A stretch of DNA of 64,000 bases, taken from positions 1 to 64,000 of the forward strand of contig NZ_JAVSCK010000005.1 in NCBI RefSeq assembly GCF_031932625.1, in the 5' to 3' direction. Position numbers and translations under genes: made by a program. The stretch comes from Hwangdonia seohaensis. Lineage in GTDB: Bacteria > Bacteroidota > Bacteroidia > Flavobacteriales > Flavobacteriaceae. This document shows positions 1-9,849 of the stretch, in pieces. Under the pieces are notes generated by a model. That model was not told the DNA's origin, searched no databases, and worked only from the letters and a program-made list of their open reading frames with translations. Numbering within the stretch: the first letter of the stretch is position 1; each line of letters opens with the position of its first letter.

Positions 1-323
1 TCGTTGTCGTCACAGTCGTCCACGGTCGGCGCATCGGTGGAGTAGCCCGCTCCCGGGGATGTGCACTGGGTCGCGGTAATCTGGCTCCCGAAGAACCCGT
101 CGCTGTCGCTGTCCACGCCCAGGTACCATACGGTATTTGGGTTGATGTTGGCATCGTTGTCGTCACAGTCGTCCACGGTCGGCGCATCGGTGGAGTAGCC
201 GGCTCCCGGCGAAGTGCACTGGGTCGCGGTCAACTGGCTCCCGAAGAACCCGTCGCTGTCGCTGTCCACGCCCAGGTACCATACGGTATTTGGGTTGATG
301 TTGGCATCGTTGTCGTCACAGTC
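1..323. repeat. 153-bp tandem repeats inside the M14 gene (51-aa MopE-like units)
   Basis: Two full copies occupy 1-153 and 154-306. A third begins at 307 and loses similarity after about 17 bases. By eye the two full copies differ at 5 of 153 positions. The unit is GC-rich (95 of 153 bases by hand count), unlike the AT-rich DNA around it. On the complement each unit encodes 51 aa containing DDCDDNDANINPN and DSDSDGFFGS, Asp-rich calcium/metal-binding-like motifs. The array continues beyond the left edge. Confidence 0.95.
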
Positions 324-2825
324 TGTATTATCTGCTACATAGCCTGCAGGTTGTGAGGCGGCCACTTGACTTACAGATGGGTTTCCAAAAGTATCTGAAT
401 CTGCATCTTGATACCAGGTTGTAGAAGCATCGCTAGCAGTTAAATTAACCTTGTCTATTGCTATATCACTTCCCCAGCCATTAGTATTGTCAGAACCAGT
501 TGTGGCGCTGAATCTTATTTTTATTACTTGATTATCATAAGAACTTAAGTCAATAAAATCTTGATTCCAAAAATTACCAATAGTTCCTGTATATGTTTTT
601 AAAGTTGTATAATTTGACCCATTGTCAGTACTAACATCGACTCTAAGCGATCCAACGTCTCCTCCATACATATGGTAGCTATACGAAATCTGAGAATTGT
701 TTTTACCCGTAAAATCTATACAAGGACTAATTAAATTTGCGGTTTTACTTGGAAACCCTGTTCCGTTTACTGAAGCTTCTGTGTAAAGATACCATGTGTC
801 TCCGTCACCGGTGCTTGGCCCGGTATTATTAGATTGTGTACCATTTGAATCTCTTGTCCAATCAATATCGTCTGTTTCATCTTGAACCCATAAACCGAAA
901 TCAGTTTCAAAATCTTGTGAATAAGGAAATGAAGAAACTGATGGTCCACTACAAGTTGGTAAAGCGGTAGTTGTAAAAAGCATTGAACTAGAGTAGGATG
1001 AAGTGCTGCTGTTGCAAGTGCTCCGTACTTGAAATTCGTATTGAGTAGACGGTGTTAAACCTATAAGTCCTTCGGAAGCACTACTAGTGCTTAAAGTTGT
1101 CCAACTTGGTGCACCGACTTCTCTAAATCTGTAATCAAACGTTGCGCTATATATAGCCCCCCAGCTAATTGTTGCTGATGTATCTGAAATATCTGAAGTA
1201 GCAAGATTGGATGGTCCACTTGCTGAAGCTGGAACTAGTAAAACATCTGGTAAAACGACTTTTTGGTCATTTGCAATACTTTGATTTGTTAATGTAAATG
1301 ATTGATAACAAGGTGCTTCAAAAAGAATATCGTAAGTCGCCGTTGCATTATTATCTCCGAGCGTATTTGGGTCAGTGTCTCCACCGCCTTTAATGGGTCT
1401 ATAGTAATCACCATGTGAAATATCGGTAACTGTGTGCGATCCGTAAGCATCATGACCAACAATAGTTACAGTAGCTTCAACTGGCGTATTTGTATTCGCA
1501 TCTTTAACAACTCCTGTAAACCCATAAATACCTTGTGTTAAAAAATCTAATAAAGCATCTCTGTTATAATACCAGTAATCATCTAATTGACTTTCAGGTA
1601 AAATTTTAACATCAGACAACTCAACTGTAATTTCTTTACATTGATGGTAAAAGTTCATATAATCTTGTCGACCACCGTATACCCGGTACCATTCGGCTCC
1701 GTGTGTAACACCTGGGCTTGGATAAACATTGCTATCATCATCAGCTGTCATATATGTTGTGTCGTTATACGGCGCTGCATCACTATCATTTTGTGCATGT
1801 GTTGCATATTCTATGCCTGTATATTCAAACCAATCACCATCAGGATGTGTGTATTGGCTTGTATACGCATTATCAAACGGATAATTTACTAATTCAGTCC
1901 CACCATGAAAATTGGCAGAAATAACAAAATGATTGGCATCGGCCAAAGCCATAAAAGCTAAAGTTTCAACTTGATAAGCATTCCCATCGGTATGCGCACC
2001 TTGAACGTTATCTGGATAGTTTCTGTTTAAATCTACATTATTGGCATTACCTCTTCTGGCACTAGCAACCGAAGTGTTACTTGGGCTGTTATGGTAAGTT
2101 CCGTCTGGGTTAGCGCTTGGGTTAATCCAAATTTCAGCATTTTCTACTAGGTTTTTTACCCGGGCATGGTCAGAATGACCTGTATCCGCATAAACAGTAA
2201 GTATATAATTTATTAAACTCAGCATCATCGGGTAGCCAGCTATCTCATCTCCGTGCATTGATGAAGTTAACATCAATTTAGGTTCTTGCTCATCGGTACC
2301 TACATTGTCAGAGATTTTTACAAATAATAATTCTTTATCACCTTGAGTAGTTGTTCCAATGCTAAATTTTTGGACTAACGTTGGGTTGTCGTCTTCAAAA
2401 TCTTGCATCTGTTGGGCGTATTGTGCATAAGTAGGATAACTGGAAACAGGAAAAGTAAGCGTATTGGCTTGACTTTTTGCTGTTAAATTACTTTTCTTAG
2501 TATTTGAAGGGTTGTCATAAATAAACGATACATCAACCTCATTTTCACTTTTTGGTACTTCAAAAGGAATGTTTTTAGATTCAAATACTCTGAATTGTTT
2601 TTCATTTGCCCAGGCTTTAACAATTTTTGTTTTAGGGTCATAATGTACAATTGAAAAATCTTTAGTGTGTTTATCAATATCATTCTCACTATCTACTATA
2701 AAAGTAAAGGTAACCTCGCCTTTAGTTGATAAATATTTTTCAGCTTTAAGTTTGCTAATGTTTTGAGAGAAAGTTAATTGCGCCATTAATGTAAACAGCA
2801 CAATAATGAGAGTAGTTTTTTTCAT
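1..2825 (-). CDS. Secreted M14 zinc carboxypeptidase, multidomain, C-terminus cut by window edge
   Basis: The gene reads from ATG 2825 leftward off the edge (over 940 codons, no stop). The N-terminus MKKTTLIIVLFTLMAQLTFS is a signal peptide. Residues ~125-425 form an M14 peptidase: zinc ligands H191 and E194 (motif SMHGDE) and H307 (NFHGGTE), substrate-binding NPSANPDG and DLNRN motifs, and catalytic E402 (ITVELSD). A carboxypeptidase regulatory-like domain (~430-530), an FN3 domain (~537-620) and a MAM/jelly-roll-like domain (~625-790) follow. From ~798 come DCDDNDANINPN repeats of the MopE/metal-binding type. This layout is typical of large flavobacterial proteins secreted by type IX secretion, but the sorting domain would lie outside the window. 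Family role: C-terminal amino-acid removal from extracellular peptides, which would suit a neighbour locus that consumes glycoproteins (inference). Confidence 0.9.
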   Translation of the reverse strand, partial: MKKTTLIIVLFTLMAQLTFSQNISKLKAEKYLSTKGEVTFTFIVDSENDIDKHTKDFSIVHYDPKTKIVKAWANEKQFRVFESKNIPFEVPKSENEVDVSFIYDNPSNTKKSNLTAKSQANTLTFPVSSYPTYAQYAQQMQDFEDDNPTLVQKFSIGTTTQGDKELLFVKISDNVGTDEQEPKLMLTSSMHGDEIAGYPMMLSLINYILTVYADTGHSDHARVKNLVENAEIWINPSANPDGTYHNSPSNTSVASARRGNANNVDLNRNYPDNVQGAHTDGNAYQVETLAFMALADANHFVISANFHGGTELVNYPFDNAYTSQYTHPDGDWFEYTGIEYATHAQNDSDAAPYNDTTYMTADDDSNVYPSPGVTHGAEWYRVYGGRQDYMNFYHQCKEITVELSDVKILPESQLDDYWYYNRDALLDFLTQGIYGFTGVVKDANTNTPVEATVTIVGHDAYGSHTVTDISHGDYYRPIKGGGDTDPNTLGDNNATATYDILFEAPCYQSFTLTNQSIANDQKVVLPDVLLVPASASGPSNLATSDISDTSATISWGAIYSATFDYRFREVGAPSWTTLSTSSASEGLIGLTPSTQYEFQVRSTCNSSTSSYSSSMLFTTTALPTCSGPSVSSFPYSQDFETDFGLWVQDETDDIDWTRDSNGTQSNNTGPSTGDGDTWYLYTEASVNGTGFPSKTANLISPCIDFTGKNNSQISYSYHMYGGDVGSLRVDVSTDNGSNYTTLKTYTGTIGNFWNQDFIDLSSYDNQVIKIRFSATTGSDNTNGWGSDIAIDKVNLTASDASTTWYQDADSDTFGNPSVSQVAASQPAGYVADNTDCDDNDANINPNTVWYLGVDSDSDGFFGSQLTATQCTSPGAGYSTDAPTVDDCDDNDANINPNTVWYLGVDSDSDGFFGSQITATQCTSPGAGYSTDAPTVDDCDDN

Positions 2826-3033
2826 TAGATTTGGGGTTAGTTAATGAATTTAGGTGGCTAATATAAAATAATATTTTAAAAAAAACTCTATGAAATGCAA
2901 AAAAACCGGACGAAATACATGTTTTTCGTCAATGTTTTTTGATAAGTACTTGATGAACAGTGGTTTTTTGTTACATTGGTTTTTTTTGAATTAAAATCCA
3001 TTTTTGTGGTATTTTAAAATAAATTACATCGTT

Positions 3034-3954
3034 ATGCGGATACTTTTCTTACTTATTCTAGTCGCTTTATTTACTAATTGTAAAAAAGAACATCCTAATA
3101 GCTTTAAAGTTATGACCTGGAATATCTTACATGGTGCCAACGATATTTCCAATGGAAAGGAAAACGCTATTGCGATTATAAAAGAAATTGATCCGGATGT
3201 TATTTTAATGGTAGAAACTTATGGTTCCGGTAAAGATATAGCGGATGCTTTAGGATATAATTTTCATTTAATTGCGCCAAAAGGAACGCCTTTAGATGAC
3301 AAAGGAACTAACCTATCAATTTTCTCAAAATACCCGTTTGGAAATCGAATTGACACTAAATATCCCTTTTATTTAGGTGGCCGTGAAATCATAATCAACA
3401 ATCAAAAGATTCGATTTTTTTCCAATTGGTTTCATTATTTACCTTGGGATGATGCACCAGAAAACATGGGTAAAACGGCCGAAGAGATTCTTGAATGGGA
3501 AAAAACGGAAACGCGTTACACCATGTTTCAAAATGTATTGCCCTATTTAAAGAAGTATGCCAAAGACAGCGATTCCGTACCCATGATATTTGGTGGCGAT
3601 ATGAATACACCATCACATTTAGATTGGGGCGAAAACACCAAAACCATTCATAATAATTTGGTAGTGCCATGGAATACCACCGTAGCATTAGAAAAATTAG
3701 GATTAATTGATACCTACAGATCCTTACATCCAAATCCTATAACACATCCGGGAATTACGTGGGACACAGAGGATAAAGACGATTCGCACAGAATCGATTA
3801 TATTTTTTATAAGGGTACAAATCTTAAAGCGGTTAAATCTGAAACGTATCACGTATTCTTCAACAAACCTATTGTAATTAACGATAAAAAAATAATGTAT
3901 CCTTCAGATCATGGTTTTGTTGTAACCACTTTCGAATTGTATAATTCTAAATAA
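3034..3954 (+). CDS. Endonuclease/exonuclease/phosphatase-fold lipoprotein
   Basis: Member of the EEP superfamily (DNase I / sphingomyelinase / inositol phosphatase fold), metal-dependent phosphodiester or phosphomonoester hydrolases. ATG 3034 is chosen over the upstream TTG 3004 because it gives a clean lipoprotein signal, MRILFLLILVALFTNC (306 aa). Hallmarks in order: MTWNILHG, ILMVET (metal Glu), FGGDMNTPS, RIDYIFYKG, and YPSDHGFV (catalytic Asp-His). The lipobox places it outside the cytoplasm, so nucleic-acid repair is unlikely. Two more EEP proteins (13227 and 42424) lie in the same locus, so it may remove phosphate-containing groups from glycans or lipids (inference). It is divergent from the M14 gene and stands alone before the GH2 gene. 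Confidence 0.85.
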   Translation: MRILFLLILVALFTNCKKEHPNSFKVMTWNILHGANDISNGKENAIAIIKEIDPDVILMVETYGSGKDIADALGYNFHLIAPKGTPLDDKGTNLSIFSKYPFGNRIDTKYPFYLGGREIIINNQKIRFFSNWFHYLPWDDAPENMGKTAEEILEWEKTETRYTMFQNVLPYLKKYAKDSDSVPMIFGGDMNTPSHLDWGENTKTIHNNLVVPWNTTVALEKLGLIDTYRSLHPNPITHPGITWDTEDKDDSHRIDYIFYKGTNLKAVKSETYHVFFNKPIVINDKKIMYPSDHGFVVTTFELYNSK

Positions 3955-4017
3955 TAACAAATAGCAACATTATATTTTAATTAAAGAGATATAAAATAGT
4001 ACCATATAAGGTGAAAA

Positions 4018-4054
4018 AACTTGTGGTAAACTTTATACATAAGTGGTATCTTTA
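4018..4054 (+). promoter_or_regulatory. Putative promoter upstream of the GH2 gene
   Basis: CTTGTGGTAA is followed, 23 bases after its TTG (4021-4023), by TATCTTTA (4047-4054), close to the Bacteroidota -7 consensus TAnnTTTG. The same two blocks with the same spacing occur before the GH20 gene at 7552. Confidence 0.5.
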
Positions 4055-4120
4055 CAAATTAATAAAAACACCAATTATATTCTCTTTTTTATATTGTAAT
4101 TTTAAATTAAATCCTAATTT

Positions 4121-7100
4121 ATGAATTTAAAAAACACCTTAGTTATTGCTGTTCTTTTTTTAACTTTTTCAGTAAACAGCCAAAGTAAAAACCCTATAAC
4201 AGATTATAAGTATTATATAGAAAACGAGCAGGTTATAAGTGAAAACAAACTAGATGCTCATGCGTCTTTCACATCGTACGCCACCAAACAAGATGCTTTA
4301 AACAGAGCGAATGGATTATGGCAAAGCTTAGACGGTTTATGGAAATTCATTTGGGTAAGAAACCCGAACGACCGACCAACCACCTATATGAACCCTTCGG
4401 AGGATGTTTCAAGTTGGGACGATATTAAAGTGCCATCCAATTGGGAGGTAGAAGGTTACGGCATCCCCATATATGTTAATCACCAATACGAGTTTGCCGA
4501 TTATAAAGCACCCATTGCAGACGATATGGAGTTGGTTGATAATATTTATCCTAAATACCCTGGTAAAGTACCAAGCAACTACAATCCGGTAGGCTCTTAC
4601 CGCAGAGATTTTACAATTGATGATTCCTGGGGCGATAAAGAGCTCTTTTTACATATCGGTGCCATGAAATCGGGCGGTTTTGTTTGGTTAAATGGTGAGT
4701 ATATTGGCTACTCACAGGGCAGTAAATTACCTGCGGAATTCAATATTACTGAAGCAGCAAAAGTGGGTAACAATACCATTGCCATCCAAATTTTTAGATG
4801 GACAGATGGAAGCTATTTAGAGTGTCAGGATTTTTGGAGAATTAGCGGTATAGAGCGCAGTGTGTATGTGTATGCACAGCCAAAAGTGAGGGTTGAGGAT
4901 TTTGAAGCTGCGGCAACACTCGATAAAGGAAACATAAATGGTTTGCTTGATGTTAGCGTGTCTTTAAAAAATCATTTTTCAAAAAATCAAAATGTTCAAG
5001 TCGGTTTTCAATTGCTCGACGAAAACCAAAAACAAATCAGCTCAAAAGATTTAAAAGTACTCGTGGGTTCAAATGGTAGAATGGAGGTTAACTATAATGC
5101 CGTAATACCGCTTGTTAAACCATGGAGTGCAGAACATCCAAATTTGTATGAATTAATCATAGAAGTTCAAGATAAAAAAGGCAATGTTCTCGAAGTTATT
5201 CCAACTAAAATAGGGTTTAGAACCGTTGAAATTAAAAACGGACTGCTGCTTGTAAACGGCAAAAGTATTACCCTTAAAGGTGTGAATACCCAAGAAACAA
5301 ACCCCGAAACGGGTCATGTGGTGCCTGAAGAACTCATTATGAAAGACATTAAGCTTTGGAAAGAAAATAACATTAATGCAGTACGTTTAAGTCATTACCC
5401 GCAACAGCGACGCTTTTACGAACTTTGCGATATTTACGGTATGTATGTGGTTGATGAAGCCAATATCGAATCGCACGGTATGTACTACGGAAATCATTCT
5501 TTGGCTAAAAAAGAAAGTTGGGAAAAAGCACACGTAGATCGAATGGTGAGATTGGTGGAACGCGATAAAAACCACCCGTCTGTTATTATATGGTCTATGG
5601 GTAACGAAGCCGGAAACGGCATCAACTTTTTTGCGGGTTACGATGCCATGAAAGCTGCCGATAAACAAAAACGACCGGTACAGTACGAGCGTCCTTATAA
5701 AGATTACGACGGTAGTTTGTACGATATGGATACCAACACAGATATTATCGTGCCGCAATACCCAAGTCCGGCAAGATTTGAGGAAATAGGAAAATCTAAA
5801 ACCGATAGACCGTTTATCCCAAGCGAATATGCGCATGCCATGGGAAATAGCACCGGTAATTTTCAAGATTACTGGGATATTATCGAGCTTTACGATAATT
5901 TACAAGGTGGATTTATTTGGGATTGGGTAGATCAATCCATTTGGAAAACCGATGAAAATGGCGAACGTTTTTATGCCTACGGTGGCGATTATGGCGAAAA
6001 TATGCCATCTGATAATACCTTTTTAAACAACGGCATCGTGTTTCCTGATCGTACGCCACAACCCGGTTTGCACGAAGTGAAAAAGGCGCACGAATTCATC
6101 AATTTTAAAAGCAAAGGATTAAATAGACACAACGAATTACGGGTTTTAGTTGAAAATTTATACGACTTTACCGATCTTGAAAATTTTGATATTACTGCAA
6201 CCATAAAGGCCGATGGCGACATTCTAAAAACCATCGAATTTGAAACCATCAGTATTGAACCCAATACCGGAAAACTTATCCGTGTAAGTCTGGACGGTAT
6301 TGATTTTAATAAAAATACCGAGTATTTTATACACTTGTCGGCAACCACCAAAACCGATTGGAGTTTATTGCCAAAAGGGTTCGAGGTGGCACGCGAGCAA
6401 ATTCCGTTAAGTAATAAATTTGAAAAGGAAATAGTAAATATCCCTTTAACAGCTTCAATAAAAGTTGAGCAAAAAGCAGATGAAATTGCCATTTCAAATT
6501 CTGATTTTAAAGTTGTTTTTGATAAATCAAAAGGAAGAATCACTTCATATAATTATAAAGGAAACGAGCTTTTAAAAGACGGGAAAGGTCCAAAACCGAA
6601 TTTCTGGCGTGGTGTAACCGACAACGATTTTGGTAACAAAATGCAAATAAGAAATATTGAGTGGAAAAAGGCATCCTTGTTTTCAGAAGTTAAAAAAGTA
6701 GCGCTTTCGCAATTAAAAAATGGTGAGGTGCAACTATTGGTTACTTATAATTTACCGGGAGTGGAAACCACTTTTGTATCAAATTACACCTTTTACAGCA
6801 ATGGCGTCGTTAAAATAGACAACACGCTAAACGAAAGCGAATACAAGGGCGATATTCCGCGTGTGGGCATGCGCATGCAAATTAAAAAGGAATACGATAA
6901 TATGACGTATTTTGGTCGTGGCCCATGGGAAAATTATCAAGATAGAAAAGCTTCGGCGTTTATAGATTTGTACCAATCTAAAGTTTCAGATCAATACGTG
7001 CCGTACATTCGTCCGCAAGACAACGGCTATAAAACCGATGTGCGCTGGACCGCCTTTTCAAACAGTAACAACAACGGTTTGTTGGCTGTGGCAACCAATA

Positions 7101-7471
7101 CATTTGAAGGTTTGGGCATAAGTGCATTGCACATGGAAAATGAAGATTTTGATACCACCGAAGGTTTGGAGTACGCCGGTACAGGAAGCATTGACGAGAA
7201 ATACAGAATAGATGGTATTCCTAAAATAAACGCTTCAAAGCACATTAACGACATTAAAGAAAAAGATTTAATTCAATTAAATCTCGACCTCGATCAGCGC
7301 GGTGTCGCTGGAGACGACAGTTGGTACTCTAAACCACAAGAAAAGTATCAGTTAAAAAGTTATGAGAAACATGTTTACGGCTTTTATTTAATTCCTTTTG
7401 AAAATAGCTCAAAAGAAGATTTGATAAAAATCAGTAAAGATTATGCTGCAAAAGCAAGCGACACAGAGTAA
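4121..7471 (+). CDS. GH2 beta-galactosidase-like enzyme (LacZ type)
   Basis: A 1116-aa exported enzyme, about the usual length for five-domain LacZ-type GH2 proteins. The signal peptide is MNLKNTLVIAVLFLTFSVNS. Order: sugar-binding jelly-roll domain (~45-230), immunoglobulin-like domain (~230-360), TIM barrel (~365-670), then a second Ig-like domain and a C-terminal beta-galactosidase small-chain-like domain (~800-1100). Acid/base E496 lies in MGNEAGNG and the nucleophile E569 in PSEYAHAMGNS; GGFIWDWVDQ is also typical. Likely reaction: release of terminal beta-galactose (or a related beta-sugar) from glycan antennae. Its own promoter lies upstream; the GH20 gene follows after 80 bp with a similar promoter. 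Substrate specificity within GH2 cannot be read from sequence alone. Confidence 0.93.
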   Translation: MNLKNTLVIAVLFLTFSVNSQSKNPITDYKYYIENEQVISENKLDAHASFTSYATKQDALNRANGLWQSLDGLWKFIWVRNPNDRPTTYMNPSEDVSSWDDIKVPSNWEVEGYGIPIYVNHQYEFADYKAPIADDMELVDNIYPKYPGKVPSNYNPVGSYRRDFTIDDSWGDKELFLHIGAMKSGGFVWLNGEYIGYSQGSKLPAEFNITEAAKVGNNTIAIQIFRWTDGSYLECQDFWRISGIERSVYVYAQPKVRVEDFEAAATLDKGNINGLLDVSVSLKNHFSKNQNVQVGFQLLDENQKQISSKDLKVLVGSNGRMEVNYNAVIPLVKPWSAEHPNLYELIIEVQDKKGNVLEVIPTKIGFRTVEIKNGLLLVNGKSITLKGVNTQETNPETGHVVPEELIMKDIKLWKENNINAVRLSHYPQQRRFYELCDIYGMYVVDEANIESHGMYYGNHSLAKKESWEKAHVDRMVRLVERDKNHPSVIIWSMGNEAGNGINFFAGYDAMKAADKQKRPVQYERPYKDYDGSLYDMDTNTDIIVPQYPSPARFEEIGKSKTDRPFIPSEYAHAMGNSTGNFQDYWDIIELYDNLQGGFIWDWVDQSIWKTDENGERFYAYGGDYGENMPSDNTFLNNGIVFPDRTPQPGLHEVKKAHEFINFKSKGLNRHNELRVLVENLYDFTDLENFDITATIKADGDILKTIEFETISIEPNTGKLIRVSLDGIDFNKNTEYFIHLSATTKTDWSLLPKGFEVAREQIPLSNKFEKEIVNIPLTASIKVEQKADEIAISNSDFKVVFDKSKGRITSYNYKGNELLKDGKGPKPNFWRGVTDNDFGNKMQIRNIEWKKASLFSEVKKVALSQLKNGEVQLLVTYNLPGVETTFVSNYTFYSNGVVKIDNTLNESEYKGDIPRVGMRMQIKKEYDNMTYFGRGPWENYQDRKASAFIDLYQSKVSDQYVPYIRPQDNGYKTDVRWTAFSNSNNNGLLAVATNTFEGLGISALHMENEDFDTTEGLEYAGTGSIDEKYRIDGIPKINASKHINDIKEKDLIQLNLDLDQRGVAGDDSWYSKPQEKYQLKSYEKHVYGFYLIPFENSSKEDLIKISKDYAAKASDTE

Positions 7472-7497
7472 AATAAGTATTACAAAAGGGTAATAAA

Positions 7498-7532
7498 CTT
7501 GTAGTAATCGTTTTAAGTATCTAGTATTTTTA
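7498..7532 (+). promoter_or_regulatory. Putative promoter upstream of the first GH20 gene
   Basis: CTTGTAGTAA with TTG at 7499-7501, then 23 bases, then TATTTTTA (7525-7532). Arrangement and spacing match the element at 4018-4054. Confidence 0.5.
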
Positions 7533-7551
7533 CATATTAAAAAGTAAAGAC

Positions 7552-9849
7552 ATGCGCCATTTTTTATTGTTAACTTTAGTAGCAGTAATGTCGGTTGGTT
7601 GTACGCAAACATCAAAAACGTTCACAGCAAATCAGATTTCTATTGTGCCAAAACCATCCTCATTGGTTTTAGGTGAACAATCATTTTTGTTTTCAAAAAA
7701 CACGTCGATTTTTGTTGCAGGTGAAGAGCAAAAACCGGCAGCAACCTATCTGTCAGATTTGTTTGAAAAGGCTGCAGGTTTTCCATTGGCAACAGTCATT
7801 TCAAAAGAAAAAGCAACGGTTGTTTTTGTAAAAGATGAAAATCTAAAGGCCGAAGCGTATCATTTGGAAGTCACTCCCAAACAAATCATTATTCAAGCGA
7901 GCGATGCTGCGGGGTATTTTTATGGCGTGCAAACGCTGCGCCAATTATTGCCACCAGCAATTGAAACCACAAATAACACAGAACAAAACTGGTTGGTACC
8001 GACCATTACGGTTAACGACCAACCTCGTTTTTCTTGGCGTGGGATGCATATGGATTTTAGTCGACATTTTTTTAGCATCGATGAGGTTAAAACCTTTTTG
8101 GATTATATGGCGCTGTATAAATTGAATGTATATCATATGCATTTAACCGACGACCAAGGGTGGCGTGTTGAAATTAAAAAATATCCGTTGTTAACCGAAA
8201 AAGGCGCGTGGCGTATTGAAAGTTCGCACGACAAAGAGTGTAAGGAACTCGCAAAAACCGATCCTTCATTTATTATAGACGAGCAGCATTATCACGAGCG
8301 CGATGGAAAACGCATGTACGGTGGTTTTTTTACACAAGAGCAGATTAAAGAAATTATCGCTTACGCGGAAGAAAGGCAAATTGAAGTGATTCCAGAAATT
8401 GATATGCCGGGGCATTTTAAGTCGGCCATCGATAATTATCCTTTTTTATCGTGTACCGACGAGGCGGGCTGGGGCGAGCATTTTTCAATGCCAGCTTGTT
8501 TAGGAAAAGAAAAATCCTATGAATTTGCAAAAGATATCTTATCAGAAATCGCCGATTTATTCCCGTCCGATTACATCCACATTGGTGGCGACGAAGTCAA
8601 TATCCAATCTTGGAAAGACTGCCCACGTTGCCAAAAAGCCATTAAAGACAACAATCTGAAAAACGAGCACGAATTGCAATCGTTTTTTAACAGGGATATT
8701 GAAGCCTTTTTAAAAACGAAAGGCAAAAAATTAATTGGTTGGGACGAAATTGTTGAAGGCGGTCTAACCAAAGATGCAACCATGATGTGGTGGCGCAATT
8801 GGGCTCCAACAATGCGAAATATTGCTGCCGATAACGGGAATGATATTATCATTTGTCCGGATTTTGAATACTATTTCGATTTCTTAAACGATGCCACTCC
8901 GTTAGATAAGGTGTATAATTACGAACCCGTTCCTGAAGAATTTACACAGGCGCAGGCAAAACAAATTATTGGCGTACAGGCTAATTTATGGTCCGAGCGT
9001 ATTCCTAATTTTAAGCGCTTACAGTATCAAACCTTTCCGCGAATGTTGGCTTTGGCCGAAACAGGTTGGACTTCAAAAGAAGACAAGAATTTTGATGATT
9101 TTCAAAATAGAATGGATGTGCAGTACAAACGTTTGGATGCTTTAGATATTAGATATTACATTCCGTCCGTTGTCGGATTAAAAAACAAAGTGGCTTTTTT
9201 AGATACGGTTTCCATCACCTTAAAAACACCGCTTGAAAGCATGGATATTTACTATACTTTAGACGGCAGTAAACCATCAAAAGCATCGACAAAATATACG
9301 GCTCCAATTCAATTTACAGAAACTAAAACGCTAAACACTATTGCGTATCGTGGCGATAACCCCAGCGAAATTAAAACTGCTTACATAGAAAAACAAACCT
9401 ATTTACAGCCCGTTAATGTAAGCCCAAAAACAGGTGCTTTAAAACGTTGGGTGGGCGGAAAAATGTTTAAGGTTGTCGATGATATTAACGAGCCAAAATC
9501 CGCAGAATTTAAAGCCGTAAGCAATATCGATTTGGAAGGCTATGAAAACAGCGATCATGTTTCCATGATTTTTAAAGGCTATTTTAATGCCGAAACTGAT
9601 GGCTTGTACGAGTTCGCAACAAAATCTGATGACGGTAGTTTGCTATTTATAGGCGATAAATTAGTGGTTGATAATGGCGGAAACCACGCTGCTGTTTTAA
9701 GAAACGGTATGGTTGCCCTAAAAAAAGGCTGGCATCCGCTAACTGTAAAATACCACGAATCTACAGGTGGAAATGAATTAACAGTTTGGTATAAAGCACC
9801 AAATATCGATAAAAAAATATTAAAAGGTGATGTTATAGCGCATGATTAA
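7552..9849 (+). CDS. GH20 beta-N-acetylhexosaminidase lipoprotein with PA14 domain
   Basis: A 765-aa exo-beta-HexNAc-ase. The lipoprotein signal MRHFLLLTLVAVMSVGC places it on a membrane surface. An N-terminal GH20b domain (~25-155) precedes the barrel (~160-520). The catalytic pair D347-E348 lies in HIGGDEVN, and HLTDDQGWR is also diagnostic. A chitobiase C-terminal (CHB_HEX-like) motif, YTLDGSKPS, sits near 565, and a PA14-type sugar-binding module fills ~650-760. Known mechanism: substrate-assisted cleavage of terminal GlcNAc or GalNAc. It overlaps the sulfatase gene by 8 bp (ATGATTAA), so the two are probably co-translated, consistent with desulfation followed by HexNAc removal (inference). 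A second GH20 at 25357 lacks the PA14 module. Confidence 0.94.
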   Translation: MRHFLLLTLVAVMSVGCTQTSKTFTANQISIVPKPSSLVLGEQSFLFSKNTSIFVAGEEQKPAATYLSDLFEKAAGFPLATVISKEKATVVFVKDENLKAEAYHLEVTPKQIIIQASDAAGYFYGVQTLRQLLPPAIETTNNTEQNWLVPTITVNDQPRFSWRGMHMDFSRHFFSIDEVKTFLDYMALYKLNVYHMHLTDDQGWRVEIKKYPLLTEKGAWRIESSHDKECKELAKTDPSFIIDEQHYHERDGKRMYGGFFTQEQIKEIIAYAEERQIEVIPEIDMPGHFKSAIDNYPFLSCTDEAGWGEHFSMPACLGKEKSYEFAKDILSEIADLFPSDYIHIGGDEVNIQSWKDCPRCQKAIKDNNLKNEHELQSFFNRDIEAFLKTKGKKLIGWDEIVEGGLTKDATMMWWRNWAPTMRNIAADNGNDIIICPDFEYYFDFLNDATPLDKVYNYEPVPEEFTQAQAKQIIGVQANLWSERIPNFKRLQYQTFPRMLALAETGWTSKEDKNFDDFQNRMDVQYKRLDALDIRYYIPSVVGLKNKVAFLDTVSITLKTPLESMDIYYTLDGSKPSKASTKYTAPIQFTETKTLNTIAYRGDNPSEIKTAYIEKQTYLQPVNVSPKTGALKRWVGGKMFKVVDDINEPKSAEFKAVSNIDLEGYENSDHVSMIFKGYFNAETDGLYEFATKSDDGSLLFIGDKLVVDNGGNHAAVLRNGMVALKKGWHPLTVKYHESTGGNELTVWYKAPNIDKKILKGDVIAHD

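Noticed and set aside
1..323. Regular repeats considered as a CRISPR array
   Set aside because: The unit is 153 bp with no repeat/spacer alternation, and it stays in frame as part of the M14 protein.
1641..1924. Two short + strand frames inside the M14 gene, one hydrophobic and Cys-rich
   Set aside because: Antisense to the M14 catalytic domain, whose zinc ligands lie here; composition is a by-product.
5387..5866. Open frame of 159 codons on the minus strand opposite the GH2 active site region
   Set aside because: Overlaps the catalytic barrel codons, which explain its openness.
5989..6543. Open frame of 184 codons on the minus strand within the GH2 gene
   Set aside because: It is antisense to strongly conserved GH2 sequence and its translation has no recognisable domain.
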